A stretch of DNA of 21,217 nt, from positions 1-21,217 of the forward strand of contig DFSO01000049.1 of NCBI GenBank assembly GCA_002378665.1. Direction: 5' to 3'. Position numbers and translations under genes: made by a program. This DNA is from Loktanella sp. UBA3435 (GTDB lineage: Bacteria; Pseudomonadota; Alphaproteobacteria; Rhodobacterales; Rhodobacteraceae). This document shows, piece after piece, positions 6,793-15,068 of the stretch (position 1 is the first letter of the stretch; each line of letters opens with the position of its first letter). Under the pieces are notes generated by a model. That model was not told the DNA's origin and ran no database searches. It saw only the letters and a list, made by a program, of their open reading frames with translations.

Positions 6793-7950
6793 ATGGCAGG
6801 AGGATTCCGTGAATTCCGCGTCGCGAACAAAGTAGTCGAGAGTGAAATTATCACTTCGTTCTATTTCGAGCCGACGGATGAATCCCCAGTTTGGGAGGTC
6901 TTGCCTGGGCAATACATTACCTTGCGCGTGCCGGGTTCTGCTGACCCAGTTCTCAAGACATATTCAGTGTCTTGCGACCCATCAGAGACACGTCATCATC
7001 GAATATCAGTGAAACGAGAAGCTGGTTTGAATGGCGCGCCGGATGGTGTCGGATCATGCTGGCTGCACGATCAGGTTGAAATTGGCGACACGATTGAAAT
7101 TGCTGCTCCGCGTGGCAAGTTTTTTCTGGATGAGGCAAGCACGCGTCCCGTCTTGCTTTTGTCGGGCGGGGTTGGCCTGACGCCGATGGTATCGATGTTG
7201 TACCGCCTGTGTGAGGCCGATCGTGACGTTCACTTCTTGCACGCCTGCGAGAACGGTCAGGTTCACGCATTAAGAGATGAAGTGCTGTCCTGCGCGAATG
7301 ATCGGATAAAGCCGCGTTTTGTCTATCGCATGCCAACTGCCGAAGATCGCGCTGCGAAACTGTTTGATGCGCAAGGTGTGATCGACAAAACGTTTATGCA
7401 AACGCACGTTCCCATTGGTGATTATGAAGCCTACATTTGTGGACCGACACCGTTCATGGTGGCGATGTATCAACTTCTGCAAGAACTGGGCGTTCCCAAA
7501 AACCGCATCGCGTACGAGTTCTTTGGCAAAGCAACCTCGCTAGAGGCGCTGGCAGCAAGATCAGCAAGCGCTCGGAGCAATAAGGCCGCGTCGCGTGCAG
7601 CACCAACCATTCAGGCGCTTACATTTCTGACTAACCCCGATGCTTGGGCGGCGGATGAGGGCGCGGCTACCACCCCAAAGCCTGACACCCCGTCGGCAGG
7701 CGACATTGTGTTTCAAGCGTCAAATGTGACTACCACTTGGGATGGTTCTGCGACATCACTGCTCGAACTAGCTGAAAATGCAGGGTTGAACCCAGAATTC
7801 AGTTGTCGGGCTGGGATTTGCAATTCATGCAAATGCGGATTGGTATCGGGCGAGGTTGTGTATTTCGAAGAACCCCTGATCCAACCCGAAGCAGGTCAGG
7901 TCTTAATCTGTTGTTCGCGCCCTAAAGGTCCGGTTGTTCTGGACATCTAA
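6793..7950 (+). CDS. Rieske oxygenase reductase: FAD-NAD domains with C-terminal [2Fe-2S] ferredoxin
   Basis: A 385-residue electron-transfer protein in three parts. Residues 1-110 are a flavohaemoglobin-reductase-like FAD domain with KTYS at 55-58, where the family usually has R-x-Y-S. Residues 115-245 are the NAD(P)H domain with GGVGLTP (125-131) and CGPTPFM (216-222). After an Ala/Ser-rich linker (about 250-300) comes a plant-type [2Fe-2S] ferredoxin with Cys338, Cys343, Cys346 and Cys373 or Cys374. It passes electrons from NAD(P)H to the oxygenase encoded 1 bp upstream, so the two form one operon. The start codon has only a weak ribosome site and may rely on coupling. The FAD-first, ferredoxin-last order resembles the reductases of N-demethylating Rieske systems more than the FMN-type VanB, but this is only a hint. 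It ends 3 bp from the convergent deacylase gene. Confidence 0.9.
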   Translation: MAGGFREFRVANKVVESEIITSFYFEPTDESPVWEVLPGQYITLRVPGSADPVLKTYSVSCDPSETRHHRISVKREAGLNGAPDGVGSCWLHDQVEIGDTIEIAAPRGKFFLDEASTRPVLLLSGGVGLTPMVSMLYRLCEADRDVHFLHACENGQVHALRDEVLSCANDRIKPRFVYRMPTAEDRAAKLFDAQGVIDKTFMQTHVPIGDYEAYICGPTPFMVAMYQLLQELGVPKNRIAYEFFGKATSLEALAARSASARSNKAASRAAPTIQALTFLTNPDAWAADEGAATTPKPDTPSAGDIVFQASNVTTTWDGSATSLLELAENAGLNPEFSCRAGICNSCKCGLVSGEVVYFEEPLIQPEAGQVLICCSRPKGPVVLDI

Positions 7951-7953
7951 CGC

Positions 7954-9012
7954 TTAGGCTTCCGCGTCTGTCATTAGTGTGTCCAAATCAGCTTTTGAAA
8001 GCTCGGGGCAGATCACACATAAATGATCGCCCGGTGCCACGATGGCCCCGGAGCGTAGGATTGCGACCTTGCCCCCGCGTTTGCTGCATAGCTCGATCGG
8101 TGCCTCATCCATCCTGTGAAGGTCGCGCAACCGCATCACTGGTTCGCCTTTGGCGACTTGACTGCCAATTCTCACTAATGGCTCGACCAAGCCATGTGAT
8201 TGGGCAGTGATGTAGTCGGCGTTTTCACCGAGATCGAGGAATGTCGTATCCGGTTGAGGCAATACGCCCAATCGTTCCGCTGACGCCGCGCGAATGATCC
8301 CTTGATGGATAAGCAACCTTAGAATCCCGATCCATCCTGCCTCCAGAGAGTCGAGCGAGACTTTGCCTTCGCCACCCAATTCGCATGAAATCATGGCACA
8401 TCCGGCGTTGTGAGCAGCGCTGTCGAAATCTCCCGGCGCGTCACTGACGGGAACCACCATCGTGTTGGCAAGCCCCATTACCTGCGCCAATTCGTATGTT
8501 TTTTTGTTGCAGGCAGGGTCGGGCGACAAGCAAAAATAGGCTGCGTTCACATAATTGGATCCGCTGCCGCCTGAATGTAGATCAATGGCTAGGGCTGCTT
8601 CAGGCAACAGCTGCGTGGCGACGAAACCAGCGATCTCTTGTGTAGGGCCGGCATAGGCGGCACCCGGAAATGATCTGTTGAGGTTCCCAGCGTCCAGCGG
8701 TGAAACGCGGCTACGAGATTGAACTGCTGGCATGTTCAGGGCTGGCGCAAGGATCAAACGCCCTGCAACATCGCTTTGCGTCAGTAATTCAAACAACCGG
8801 CGCACGATGATCTGTCCCTCGTATTCATCACCATGGTTGCCAGCGCAAACCAATGCTGTCGGGCCGTCCCCACCGCGTATGACACAAAGCGGCGACTGAA
8901 TGGTTGAAAAGCCGTAGCGATCATCTGAATGGGTAAAACCAAAAACGTCGGCGCGTTTGCCTTGTGCGGTCAGGTTGAGTGCAGAGTGAACTGTCCCGAA
9001 ATTCAGACTCAT
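7954..9012 (-). CDS. succinylglutamate desuccinylase/aspartoacylase-family deacylase, DoeB-like
   Basis: A 352-residue zinc carboxypeptidase-like enzyme of the AstE/AspA family. The zinc motif GNHGDEYEG gives His60 and Glu63, and AIDLHSGG gives His146. NLNRSFPG (110-117) is the family Asn-Arg substrate site, and a C-terminal beta-barrel-like segment follows. The long N-terminus and the sequence SPLCVIRGGDGPTALVCAGNHGDEYEG most resemble DoeB-type N-acetyl-diaminobutyrate deacetylases rather than short AstE. The family hydrolyses N-acyl amino acids, releasing the free alpha- or side-chain amine. It is the last gene of the permease-ATPase operon and overlaps the ATPase stop by 4 bp, so it is co-translated with the transporter. 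This suggests it acts on the imported compound in the cytoplasm. An N-acyl histidine is a reasonable but unproven substrate. Confidence 0.85.
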   Translation of the reverse strand: MSLNFGTVHSALNLTAQGKRADVFGFTHSDDRYGFSTIQSPLCVIRGGDGPTALVCAGNHGDEYEGQIIVRRLFELLTQSDVAGRLILAPALNMPAVQSRSRVSPLDAGNLNRSFPGAAYAGPTQEIAGFVATQLLPEAALAIDLHSGGSGSNYVNAAYFCLSPDPACNKKTYELAQVMGLANTMVVPVSDAPGDFDSAAHNAGCAMISCELGGEGKVSLDSLEAGWIGILRLLIHQGIIRAASAERLGVLPQPDTTFLDLGENADYITAQSHGLVEPLVRIGSQVAKGEPVMRLRDLHRMDEAPIELCSKRGGKVAILRSGAIVAPGDHLCVICPELSKADLDTLMTDAEA

Positions 9013-10646
9013 AACGGCTCTTCCGACGTTACCACTGCACCGCGTTCCTTCAATAGACCCGTCAACCAGTCAGGATCCATTTCGGGCACCGATGACAGCA
9101 GCAACTCGGTGTAGGGCGCGTGCGGTGGCGAAAATATCGTTTCCTTAGGGCCTTGTTCCACAATCACCCCGTTTTGCATCACGACAACCTCGTCCGCGAT
9201 GGAGCGGACAGTCGCAATGTCGTGGGTGATGAACATGTAAGTCAGATCCATCTCGCGTTGCAGACGGTCCAGCAAGCGCAAGATTCCTTCTGCAACCAGT
9301 TGGTCCAGCGCGGACGTGACTTCATCGCAGATGATGAAATCAGGCTCAGCTGCCAGGGCGCGGGCGATGCAGACACGTTGTTTCTGCCCCCCCGATAATT
9401 CAGAGGGCATGCGGTTTATGAATTCATCAGGGTCCAACTCAATTAACGTGAGCAACTCTCTGATACGAACGTCTTTGGCACGCCCCTTCAGCCCCAAAAA
9501 GAACTCAAGCGGTCGCCCGATGATATCTTTGATCCGGTGCTTTGGGTTAAGCGCTGTATCCGCCATCTGGTGGATCATCTGGATATGGCGTTGCAAGTCA
9601 CGGGGGCGCTGTTTACCAGACTTTGGCAGCGCGGCACCATTATGGTGGAGTGAGCCCCCTGAAGGAGGTAACAGCCCCATCACGACCCGCGCCATTGTTG
9701 ATTTTCCTGAGCCGCTTTCACCCACAACTGCAACTGTAGTTCCGCGTGTGATGGTTAGGTTGATCCCTTTTAGAATATCGACGGCACCATAGCCTGCGGT
9801 CATGTCTCGGATTTCGAGTAGCGGACCTTCGTCGAGGTGTCGGGCGGCAGGGGGCGCGCGGCGAAAGTCGCGTACAGCCCACAATGATTTCGTGTAGTCC
9901 TGCTGCGGGTTTGCGAGCATGTCCCGCGCAGAGGATTCTTCGACTTCTTCGCCGCGCAACAGGACTTTGATCTTGTCGGCCATCTGCGCCACGACTGCCA
10001 GATCGTGGGTAATATAGATCGCAGCGGTATTATATTCGCGCACGATGCCGCGGATCGCGGCCAGCACCTCAATCTGCGTGGTCACATCGAGCGCGGTGGT
10101 TGGTTCATCGAAGATGATCAGATCGGGACGGCAGGCCATGGCCATCGCCGTCATGGCGCGTTGAAGCTGCCCACCTGAGACCTGATGCGGGTAGCGAAAT
10201 CCTATGTCTTCCGGGTTGGGTAGGCGAATTTTGCGATAAAGTTGGACCGCATCAGACTGAGCCTCGGCGCGAGACATGACGCCATGTTTGACCGGTGCCT
10301 CGCAATATTGGTCGATCAATCTGTAAGCGGGATTGAACGCGGCCGCCGCTGATTGGGCGACGTAGGCAATGCGCGCTCCCCGCAGTTGCCGCAGCGCCTC
10401 ATTCGACGCCCCAACAAGATCCTGCCCATCAAAATGGATAGAGCCGCCGCTGATCCGGCAACCGCCTTTGGTATACCCCATTGCAGCCAGACCCAGCGTC
10501 GATTTACCAGCACCGCTTTCCCCGATCAGGCCAAGAATCTCGCCGCGGTTCAGGGTTAGGTCCACACCTTTGATGATGGGTTTCCATTGACGGTCCGAAC
10601 GCCCTTCAATGTGGATGTCTTTCATTTCAAGCAACAGGTCAGTCAT
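9009..10646 (-). CDS. ABC transporter ATP-binding protein, fused DppD-DppF type
   Basis: A 545-residue protein with two complete ABC ATPase domains, equivalent to DppD and DppF joined (as in GsiA/YejF). Domain 1: Walker A GESGAGKST (42-50), signature VSGGQLQRA (156-164), Walker B LIIFDEPTTALD (176-187). Domain 2: Walker A GESGSGKST (309-317), signature LSGGQKQRV (417-425), Walker B FIICDEVTSALD (437-448). Both contain the catalytic Glu or its equivalent after the Walker B Asp. It powers import through the two permeases encoded just upstream (3 bp gap) and overlaps the deacylase gene by ATGA. The partner binding protein is in the separate operon at 2996-4552. Confidence 0.95.
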   Translation of the reverse strand: MTDLLLEMKDIHIEGRSDRQWKPIIKGVDLTLNRGEILGLIGESGAGKSTLGLAAMGYTKGGCRISGGSIHFDGQDLVGASNEALRQLRGARIAYVAQSAAAAFNPAYRLIDQYCEAPVKHGVMSRAEAQSDAVQLYRKIRLPNPEDIGFRYPHQVSGGQLQRAMTAMAMACRPDLIIFDEPTTALDVTTQIEVLAAIRGIVREYNTAAIYITHDLAVVAQMADKIKVLLRGEEVEESSARDMLANPQQDYTKSLWAVRDFRRAPPAARHLDEGPLLEIRDMTAGYGAVDILKGINLTITRGTTVAVVGESGSGKSTMARVVMGLLPPSGGSLHHNGAALPKSGKQRPRDLQRHIQMIHQMADTALNPKHRIKDIIGRPLEFFLGLKGRAKDVRIRELLTLIELDPDEFINRMPSELSGGQKQRVCIARALAAEPDFIICDEVTSALDQLVAEGILRLLDRLQREMDLTYMFITHDIATVRSIADEVVVMQNGVIVEQGPKETIFSPPHAPYTELLLSSVPEMDPDWLTGLLKERGAVVTSEEPL

Positions 10647-10649
10647 GCG

Positions 10650-11507
10650 TTAATCTTTCAGGCCGGAAGACATGTGCAAAACCCAATCCACAACAAGGTT
10701 CACGCCAATGGTCAGCAGCGCGATGGCACCAGCGGGTAGCAGCGGGGCAAGACCAAAAGTCGCGGTCTGGAATGTCGCAAAGTTGGCGAATGAAATCAGC
10801 TTGGCGCTTTCACGCACCATACCACCCCAATCCGCCGTTGGGGGCTGAATGCCAAGACCCAAGAAGGACAGCGCCGAAATGAATAGGAAGACAAAGCAGA
10901 AGCGCAATCCGAATTCCGCGATCAACGGCGCTGCTGCATTGGGTAGGACTTCCTTGCGGATAAGCCAGAACATCCCTTCACCGCGCATCCTTGCTACTTC
11001 GATATAATCCATCGTCAAGATGCCCTGAGCCACTGCGCGGGACAGTCTGAAAACCCGTGTGCTATCGAGAATGGCAATCACAAGGATCAGCGCAATGACG
11101 GACGTACCTGTGATCGTCAGAATGAGCAGCGCAAAAATCAGTGGTGGGATAGCCATGAGCACATCGACCACACGCGAACTGATTGCATCAAACCAGCCGC
11201 CGATTGTTGCGGCAAGCAACCCGAAGGTCGCCCCGAGCGTAAAGGCGAGTATGGTGGTTACCAGCGCGATGCCAACCGTATTGCGAGCACCATAGATCAG
11301 GCGGGACAAAACATCTCGCCCTAAGGCATCGGTTCCCAGATAATGCGGGGATGTCCATGGCATGTATTGTTTACCAACGGATGCGCTTTCGGCGAAGGGC
11401 GCCAAGAATGGGGCACCAAGTGCCAATACAGCGTAAAATAAAACGATAACGATGCCGATCCATGCGGAAACCGGTGCGTCTTTGAGATGATGTGACAGGT
11501 TATACAT
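10650..11507 (-). CDS. ABC transporter permease, DppC/OppC type
   Basis: A 285-residue inner-membrane permease. A first membrane segment (IGIVIVLFYAVLALGAPFLAP) is followed by the loop with HYLGTDALGRDVLSRLIYGAR, a hallmark of DppC-type subunits, then further membrane spans and the EAA-loop equivalent around EVARMRGEGMFWLIRKEVLPN. The start at 11507 has GAGG about 7 bases upstream and lies 4 bp after the dppB-type stop; the reading frame stays open further upstream, but that part overlaps the dppB-type gene and is not membrane-protein-like. It pairs with the DppB-type permease to form the import channel. Confidence 0.93.
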   Translation of the reverse strand: MYNLSHHLKDAPVSAWIGIVIVLFYAVLALGAPFLAPFAESASVGKQYMPWTSPHYLGTDALGRDVLSRLIYGARNTVGIALVTTILAFTLGATFGLLAATIGGWFDAISSRVVDVLMAIPPLIFALLILTITGTSVIALILVIAILDSTRVFRLSRAVAQGILTMDYIEVARMRGEGMFWLIRKEVLPNAAAPLIAEFGLRFCFVFLFISALSFLGLGIQPPTADWGGMVRESAKLISFANFATFQTATFGLAPLLPAGAIALLTIGVNLVVDWVLHMSSGLKD

Positions 11508-11511
11508 GCGG

Positions 11512-12468
11512 TTACCTCGGGTGCAAAAGGCGAGGGTTTGCAATGATCGACAGAATATCCGCCAACAGATTGAGCAGAATATATGTAGCGGCAAATATGA
11601 GACAGGCAGCCTGCACGACTGTGACATCCCGGTTCGAGACTGCATCCACAAGGATTTGCCCAAGGCCAGGATAGACAAACACGACTTCAACCAAGACAAC
11701 GCCGACTATAAGATAGGCTAGGTTCAAGGCGATCACATTGATGATGGGTGCCAGCGCATTTGGCAGGGCATGCACCGCGATAACACGCCACCGTTTGATG
11801 CCCTTGAGATGCGCCATCTCGATGTAAGGTAACGCAAGCAAATTCAGGATAGCTGCCCGCGTCATGCGCATCATATAGGCAAGCACGATGAGCGTGAGTG
11901 TCATGGCTGGCAAAAACGTGCGGTAAAGCCGCTCACCTAAGCCCATGTCTACATCCACATTCGCAAGGCTGGGGAACCATCCTAGGCCAACCGAGAAGAT
12001 GAGGATCAGGATATAGGCGATGAAAAATTCAGGGAATGAAATCGCGGCCAACGTGGAGCTTGAAAGCACCCGATCAAAGACTGAGCCGTTGTAAAGCGCC
12101 GCCAGCATGCCCGAGACAACCGCGATGGGCACGGCGAATGCAGCGGCATAACCGGCTAGAAAAAAGGTGTTCGCAACTCGGTGACCGATCAGCTCTGAAA
12201 TGGGCCGTTGGTTTGCCAGTGAAATCCCGAAGTCGCCGATAATAGCACCCCCCAACCATGAAAAGTAGCGCTCATGGACAGGACGGTTGAGGTCAAACTT
12301 TTCCCGGAACGCTGCAAGGCTCTCTTCGGTTGCCGCCTGGCCCAACATCTCTGTCGCAATATCGCCGGGTAGCAATTCGATCGCTGCAAAAATGATGATC
12401 GTAACAATCCATAAGGTCAGAAGCCCGATCAACAAACGCTTAAGAATTATTGACAGAATTGAGTTCAT
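11512..12468 (-). CDS. ABC transporter permease, DppB/OppB type
   Basis: A 318-residue inner-membrane permease with the family start IILKRLLIGLLTLWIVTIIIF, then the cytoplasmic and periplasmic segment ELLPGDIATEMLG and several hydrophobic spans. The EAA-loop equivalent is EMAHLKGIKRWRVIAVHALPNA. I chose ATG 12468; a GTG two codons upstream (12474) is also in frame and neither has a strong ribosome site. It is the first gene of the transporter operon and is transcribed away from hutC. The shared upstream region holds a LysR-type box and a HutC half-site. Confidence 0.93.
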   Translation of the reverse strand: MNSILSIILKRLLIGLLTLWIVTIIIFAAIELLPGDIATEMLGQAATEESLAAFREKFDLNRPVHERYFSWLGGAIIGDFGISLANQRPISELIGHRVANTFFLAGYAAAFAVPIAVVSGMLAALYNGSVFDRVLSSSTLAAISFPEFFIAYILILIFSVGLGWFPSLANVDVDMGLGERLYRTFLPAMTLTLIVLAYMMRMTRAAILNLLALPYIEMAHLKGIKRWRVIAVHALPNALAPIINVIALNLAYLIVGVVLVEVVFVYPGLGQILVDAVSNRDVTVVQAACLIFAATYILLNLLADILSIIANPRLLHPR

Positions 12469-12496
12469 AATCACACTTTTGTCTGAGTAAAGTTAC

Positions 12497-12505
12497 TTAT
12501 GTCTA
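12497..12505. promoter_or_regulatory. candidate HutC half-site at the permease-operon promoter
   Basis: TTATGTCTA is identical to the half-site at 4621-4629 and to the left part of the palindrome at 18660-18679. Twelve of the first 16 bases from 12497 match the palindrome core. It lies at or just after the likely transcription start of the permease operon. Two minus-strand promoter candidates are visible: TATACA (12531-12536) with 17 bases to TATAAA (12508-12513), or a TATCAT -10 at 12519-12524 with a poor -35. Confidence 0.35.
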
Positions 12506-12567
12506 GATTTATACTAAGATGATAGTGCGCTGTATATGTTGGCTACAGCAGGTCCGCTGGATGACTA

Positions 12568-12582
12568 TTTAGCTTTGCTAAA
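12568..12582. promoter_or_regulatory. LysR-type box 3 (TTTAG-N5-CTAAA)
   Basis: The sequence is TTTAGCTTTGCTAAA: arms TTTAG and CTAAA with N5, identical in arms to box 2 at 5643-5657. It lies in the hutC/permease divergent region, 43 bases upstream of a minus-strand TATCAT. The same spacing (44 bases) separates box 1 from TATCAT at the binding-protein promoter. This suggests that the LysR regulator encoded 7 kb away also controls the permease operon. Confidence 0.5.
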
Positions 12583-12672
12583 ACGCCAAGCTACCTTTAG
12601 GACACTTGGGTCAAGATTAGATCTGCTGTAATGCAGAATAAAGTAGTTATATTGCCAGAGAGGCGGTGCGCG

Positions 12673-13362
12673 GTGAAAGCCACTTACAAAGATGTAAAAT
12701 CGGACATCCTGTCGAAAATTACCACGGGAGAATGGGCACCTGGCAACCTTGTTCCCAATGAAGTCGATCTGGCTGCGACCTACGGCTGCGCACGGGCCAC
12801 CGTAAACCGTGCGATGCGCGAGTTGGCGGATGATGGATTGATTGAAAGGCGTCGCAAGGCAGGCACACGGGTTCGGATGACGCCAATACGCCAAGCGCGG
12901 TTTGATATTCCGATCGTGCGGGTCGAGATTGAGGAAAAGGGAGCAGAATACCGCTATTCTCTTGTCAGCAGCTCTGTTGAGCCAGCACCGGATTGGTTGC
13001 GTGCACGGCTAAAATTGTCCAACAAGAGCAAAGTTTTGCGCCTGGTTTGTATGCACTATGCCGACGGCGATCCGTATCAGCATGAAGATAGATGGATAAA
13101 TCTGGAAGCATTGCCACAGGCAAAAACCGTCGAATTTGATGAGGTTGGGCCGAACGAATGGCTTGTTGCGACCATCCCGTTTTCAGACGTTGAAATCAGT
13201 TTTTCGGCAGGATTGGCAGATCAGCGGCTGACGGATTATCTGGCTTGCGCCATAGGCGATCCGGTTTTTACCATCGAACGTTCTACATGGTGGGAGGGGC
13301 AGGCCGTCACCTATGTCCGGCTTACCTATAAGCCTGGCCACCGTCTGACGACGCGCTATTAG
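12673..13362 (+). CDS. hutC: HutC-type GntR-family histidine utilisation repressor
   Basis: A GntR/HutC regulator of about 229 residues. Residues 5-70 form the winged helix-turn-helix (YKDVKSDILSKITTGEW, then VPNEVDLAATYGCARATVNRAMREL and GLIERRRKAGTRV). The rest is a UTRA ligand domain including QHEDRWINLEALP and a terminal TYVRLTYKPGHRLTTRY, as in HutC proteins. I prefer GTG 12673, which has AGAGAGG upstream; ATG 12631 in the same frame lacks a ribosome site and would give 243 residues. HutC binds urocanate and then releases hut promoters. Likely targets are the palindromes at 18660-18679 and 20676-20695. It stands between the accessory operons and the hut operon and ends in its own terminator. 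Confidence 0.9.
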   Translation: MKATYKDVKSDILSKITTGEWAPGNLVPNEVDLAATYGCARATVNRAMRELADDGLIERRRKAGTRVRMTPIRQARFDIPIVRVEIEEKGAEYRYSLVSSSVEPAPDWLRARLKLSNKSKVLRLVCMHYADGDPYQHEDRWINLEALPQAKTVEFDEVGPNEWLVATIPFSDVEISFSAGLADQRLTDYLACAIGDPVFTIERSTWWEGQAVTYVRLTYKPGHRLTTRY

Positions 13363-13364
13363 GG

Positions 13365-13398
13365 ATGCGCCGCTGCCATCGGGGAGCGACGCATTTTT
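13365..13398 (+). terminator. rho-independent terminator of hutC
   Basis: Starting 3 bases after the hutC stop codon, arms 13365-13374 and 13385-13394 pair over ten positions with one mismatch, around a ten-base loop, and run straight into a five-T tract (13394-13398). The opposite strand lacks a T-run at the other end, so it should act for hutC only, not for the convergent hutU. Confidence 0.75.
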
Positions 13399-13400
13399 CC

Positions 13401-15068
13401 TTACAAAATACCGGGCAGGTTCAGCCCGTTTTCGCGCGCGCAATCAAGTGCTTCATCATAGCCTGCATCCGCGTGGCGCATCACGCCCGTCGCCGGATCG
13501 TTCCACAAAACGCGTGCGATACGGCGGTCTGCATCCGCGGTCCCGTCACAGCAGATCACCATGCCGGAGTGTTGGGAAAAGCCCATACCAACGCCGCCAC
13601 CGTGGTGCAGGGACACCCACGTCGCACCTGATGCGGTGTTCAAAAGCGCGTTCAGCAGCGGCCAGTCGGACACAGCGTCAGAGCCGTCTTTCATCGCCTC
13701 CGTCTCGCGGTTTGGCGAGGCAACAGAGCCTGAATCGAGGTGATCCCGGCCAATCACAATCGGCGCGGAAAGCTCACCGGTGCGGACCATTTCGTTGAAG
13801 GCGAGGCCCAGCTTGTGACGTACACCCAGACCAACCCAGCAAATACGCGCGGGCAGGCCCTGGAACGCGATACGCTCGCGGGCCATGTCGAGCCAGTTGT
13901 GCAGGTGCTTGTCCTCGGACAGGATTTCTTTGACCTTGGCATCCGTTTTGTAGATGTCCTCTGGATCGCCAGACAAGGCGGCCCAACGGAACGGACCAAT
14001 GCCGCGGCAGAACAGCGGTCGGATGTAGGCAGGCACAAAACCCGGGAAATCGAACGCGTCTTTCAGCCCCTCGTCCAACGCAACCTGACGAATGTTGTTG
14101 CCGTAATCAAACACAGGCAGGCCCATTTTCTGGAAGTCGATCATCGCCTGCACGTGCACTTTCATCGATGCGCGGGCGGCTTTTTCGACGGCTTTGGGGT
14201 CGCTTTCGCGTTTCTCGCGCCATTCGGCCATTGTCCAGCCTTGGGGCAGATAACCGTTGATCGGATCGTGGGCCGATGTCTGATCTGTCACCATATCAGG
14301 GCGCACGCCGCGTTTGACCAGTTCGGCGTAAACGTCAGCCGCATTGCCGAGTAGGCCCACAGATTTGGCCTCGCCTGCGGCGGTCCAACGCGCGATCATC
14401 TTAAGCGCTTCGTCCAGTGTATCGGCACGTTCATCCACGTAGCGGGTACGGATGCGGAAATCGATGCTCTCGGGATTACACTCCACGGCGAGGCAGCAAG
14501 CACCCGCCATCACAGCCGCCAAAGGTTGCGCACCACCCATGCCGCCAAGGCCACCCGTCAGGACCCATCGGCCCGTCAGATCGCCGTTGTAGTGCTGACG
14601 ACCTGCCTCAACAAAGGTCTCATAGGTGCCTTGCACGATGCCCTGTGATCCGATGTAAATCCACGATCCAGCGGTCATCTGACCGTACATCGCAAGGCCC
14701 TTTTTATCGAGTTCGTTGAAGTGATCCCAAGTCGCCCAATGGGGCACGAGGTTTGAGTTAGCGATCAGCACGCGTGGCGCGTCTTTGTGGGTCTGGAACA
14801 CGCCGACGGGTTTGCCTGATTGCACGAGCAGGGTCTGGTCTTCTTCGAGGTCGCGCAGGGAGGCAACGATCATGTCGAAGTCTTTCCATGTGCGCGCGGC
14901 GCGCCCGATGCCGCCGTAGACGACCAGTTCATGCGGGTTCTCGGCGACGTCGGGGTGCAGGTTGTTCATCAGCATCCGCAGTGGCGCTTCAGTCAGCCAG
15001 CTTTTGGCGGTCAATTCGTTTCCGGTTGCGGGAAAGATGTCACGGGTGTTCTTGCGAGGATCGCTCAT
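13401..15068 (-). CDS. hutU: urocanate hydratase
   Basis: A 555-residue urocanase, full family length. It converts urocanate to 4-imidazolone-5-propionate with tightly bound NAD+, in the cytoplasm. Evidence: the glycine-rich NAD segment TGGLGGMGGAQPLA (about 170-182), Cys410 in RICWVGLG at exactly the position of the essential cysteine of Pseudomonas urocanase, and LHHGGGVGMGFSQHSG (about 485-500). It is the last gene of hutI-hutH-hutG-hutU and overlaps the hutG stop by ATGA; AAAGG precedes the start. Confidence 0.98.
   Translation of the reverse strand: MSDPRKNTRDIFPATGNELTAKSWLTEAPLRMLMNNLHPDVAENPHELVVYGGIGRAARTWKDFDMIVASLRDLEEDQTLLVQSGKPVGVFQTHKDAPRVLIANSNLVPHWATWDHFNELDKKGLAMYGQMTAGSWIYIGSQGIVQGTYETFVEAGRQHYNGDLTGRWVLTGGLGGMGGAQPLAAVMAGACCLAVECNPESIDFRIRTRYVDERADTLDEALKMIARWTAAGEAKSVGLLGNAADVYAELVKRGVRPDMVTDQTSAHDPINGYLPQGWTMAEWREKRESDPKAVEKAARASMKVHVQAMIDFQKMGLPVFDYGNNIRQVALDEGLKDAFDFPGFVPAYIRPLFCRGIGPFRWAALSGDPEDIYKTDAKVKEILSEDKHLHNWLDMARERIAFQGLPARICWVGLGVRHKLGLAFNEMVRTGELSAPIVIGRDHLDSGSVASPNRETEAMKDGSDAVSDWPLLNALLNTASGATWVSLHHGGGVGMGFSQHSGMVICCDGTADADRRIARVLWNDPATGVMRHADAGYDEALDCARENGLNLPGIL

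Noticed and set aside
12568..12582. Small hairpin as a terminator
   Set aside because: It lies in a divergent promoter region and not after a gene; the match to the other LysR boxes explains it better.
13740..14354. Plus-strand open frame opposite hutU (and similar ones at 16616-17242, 17424-18014 and 18078-18677)
   Set aside because: All lie antisense to well-supported hut genes and look like mirror translations without family features.
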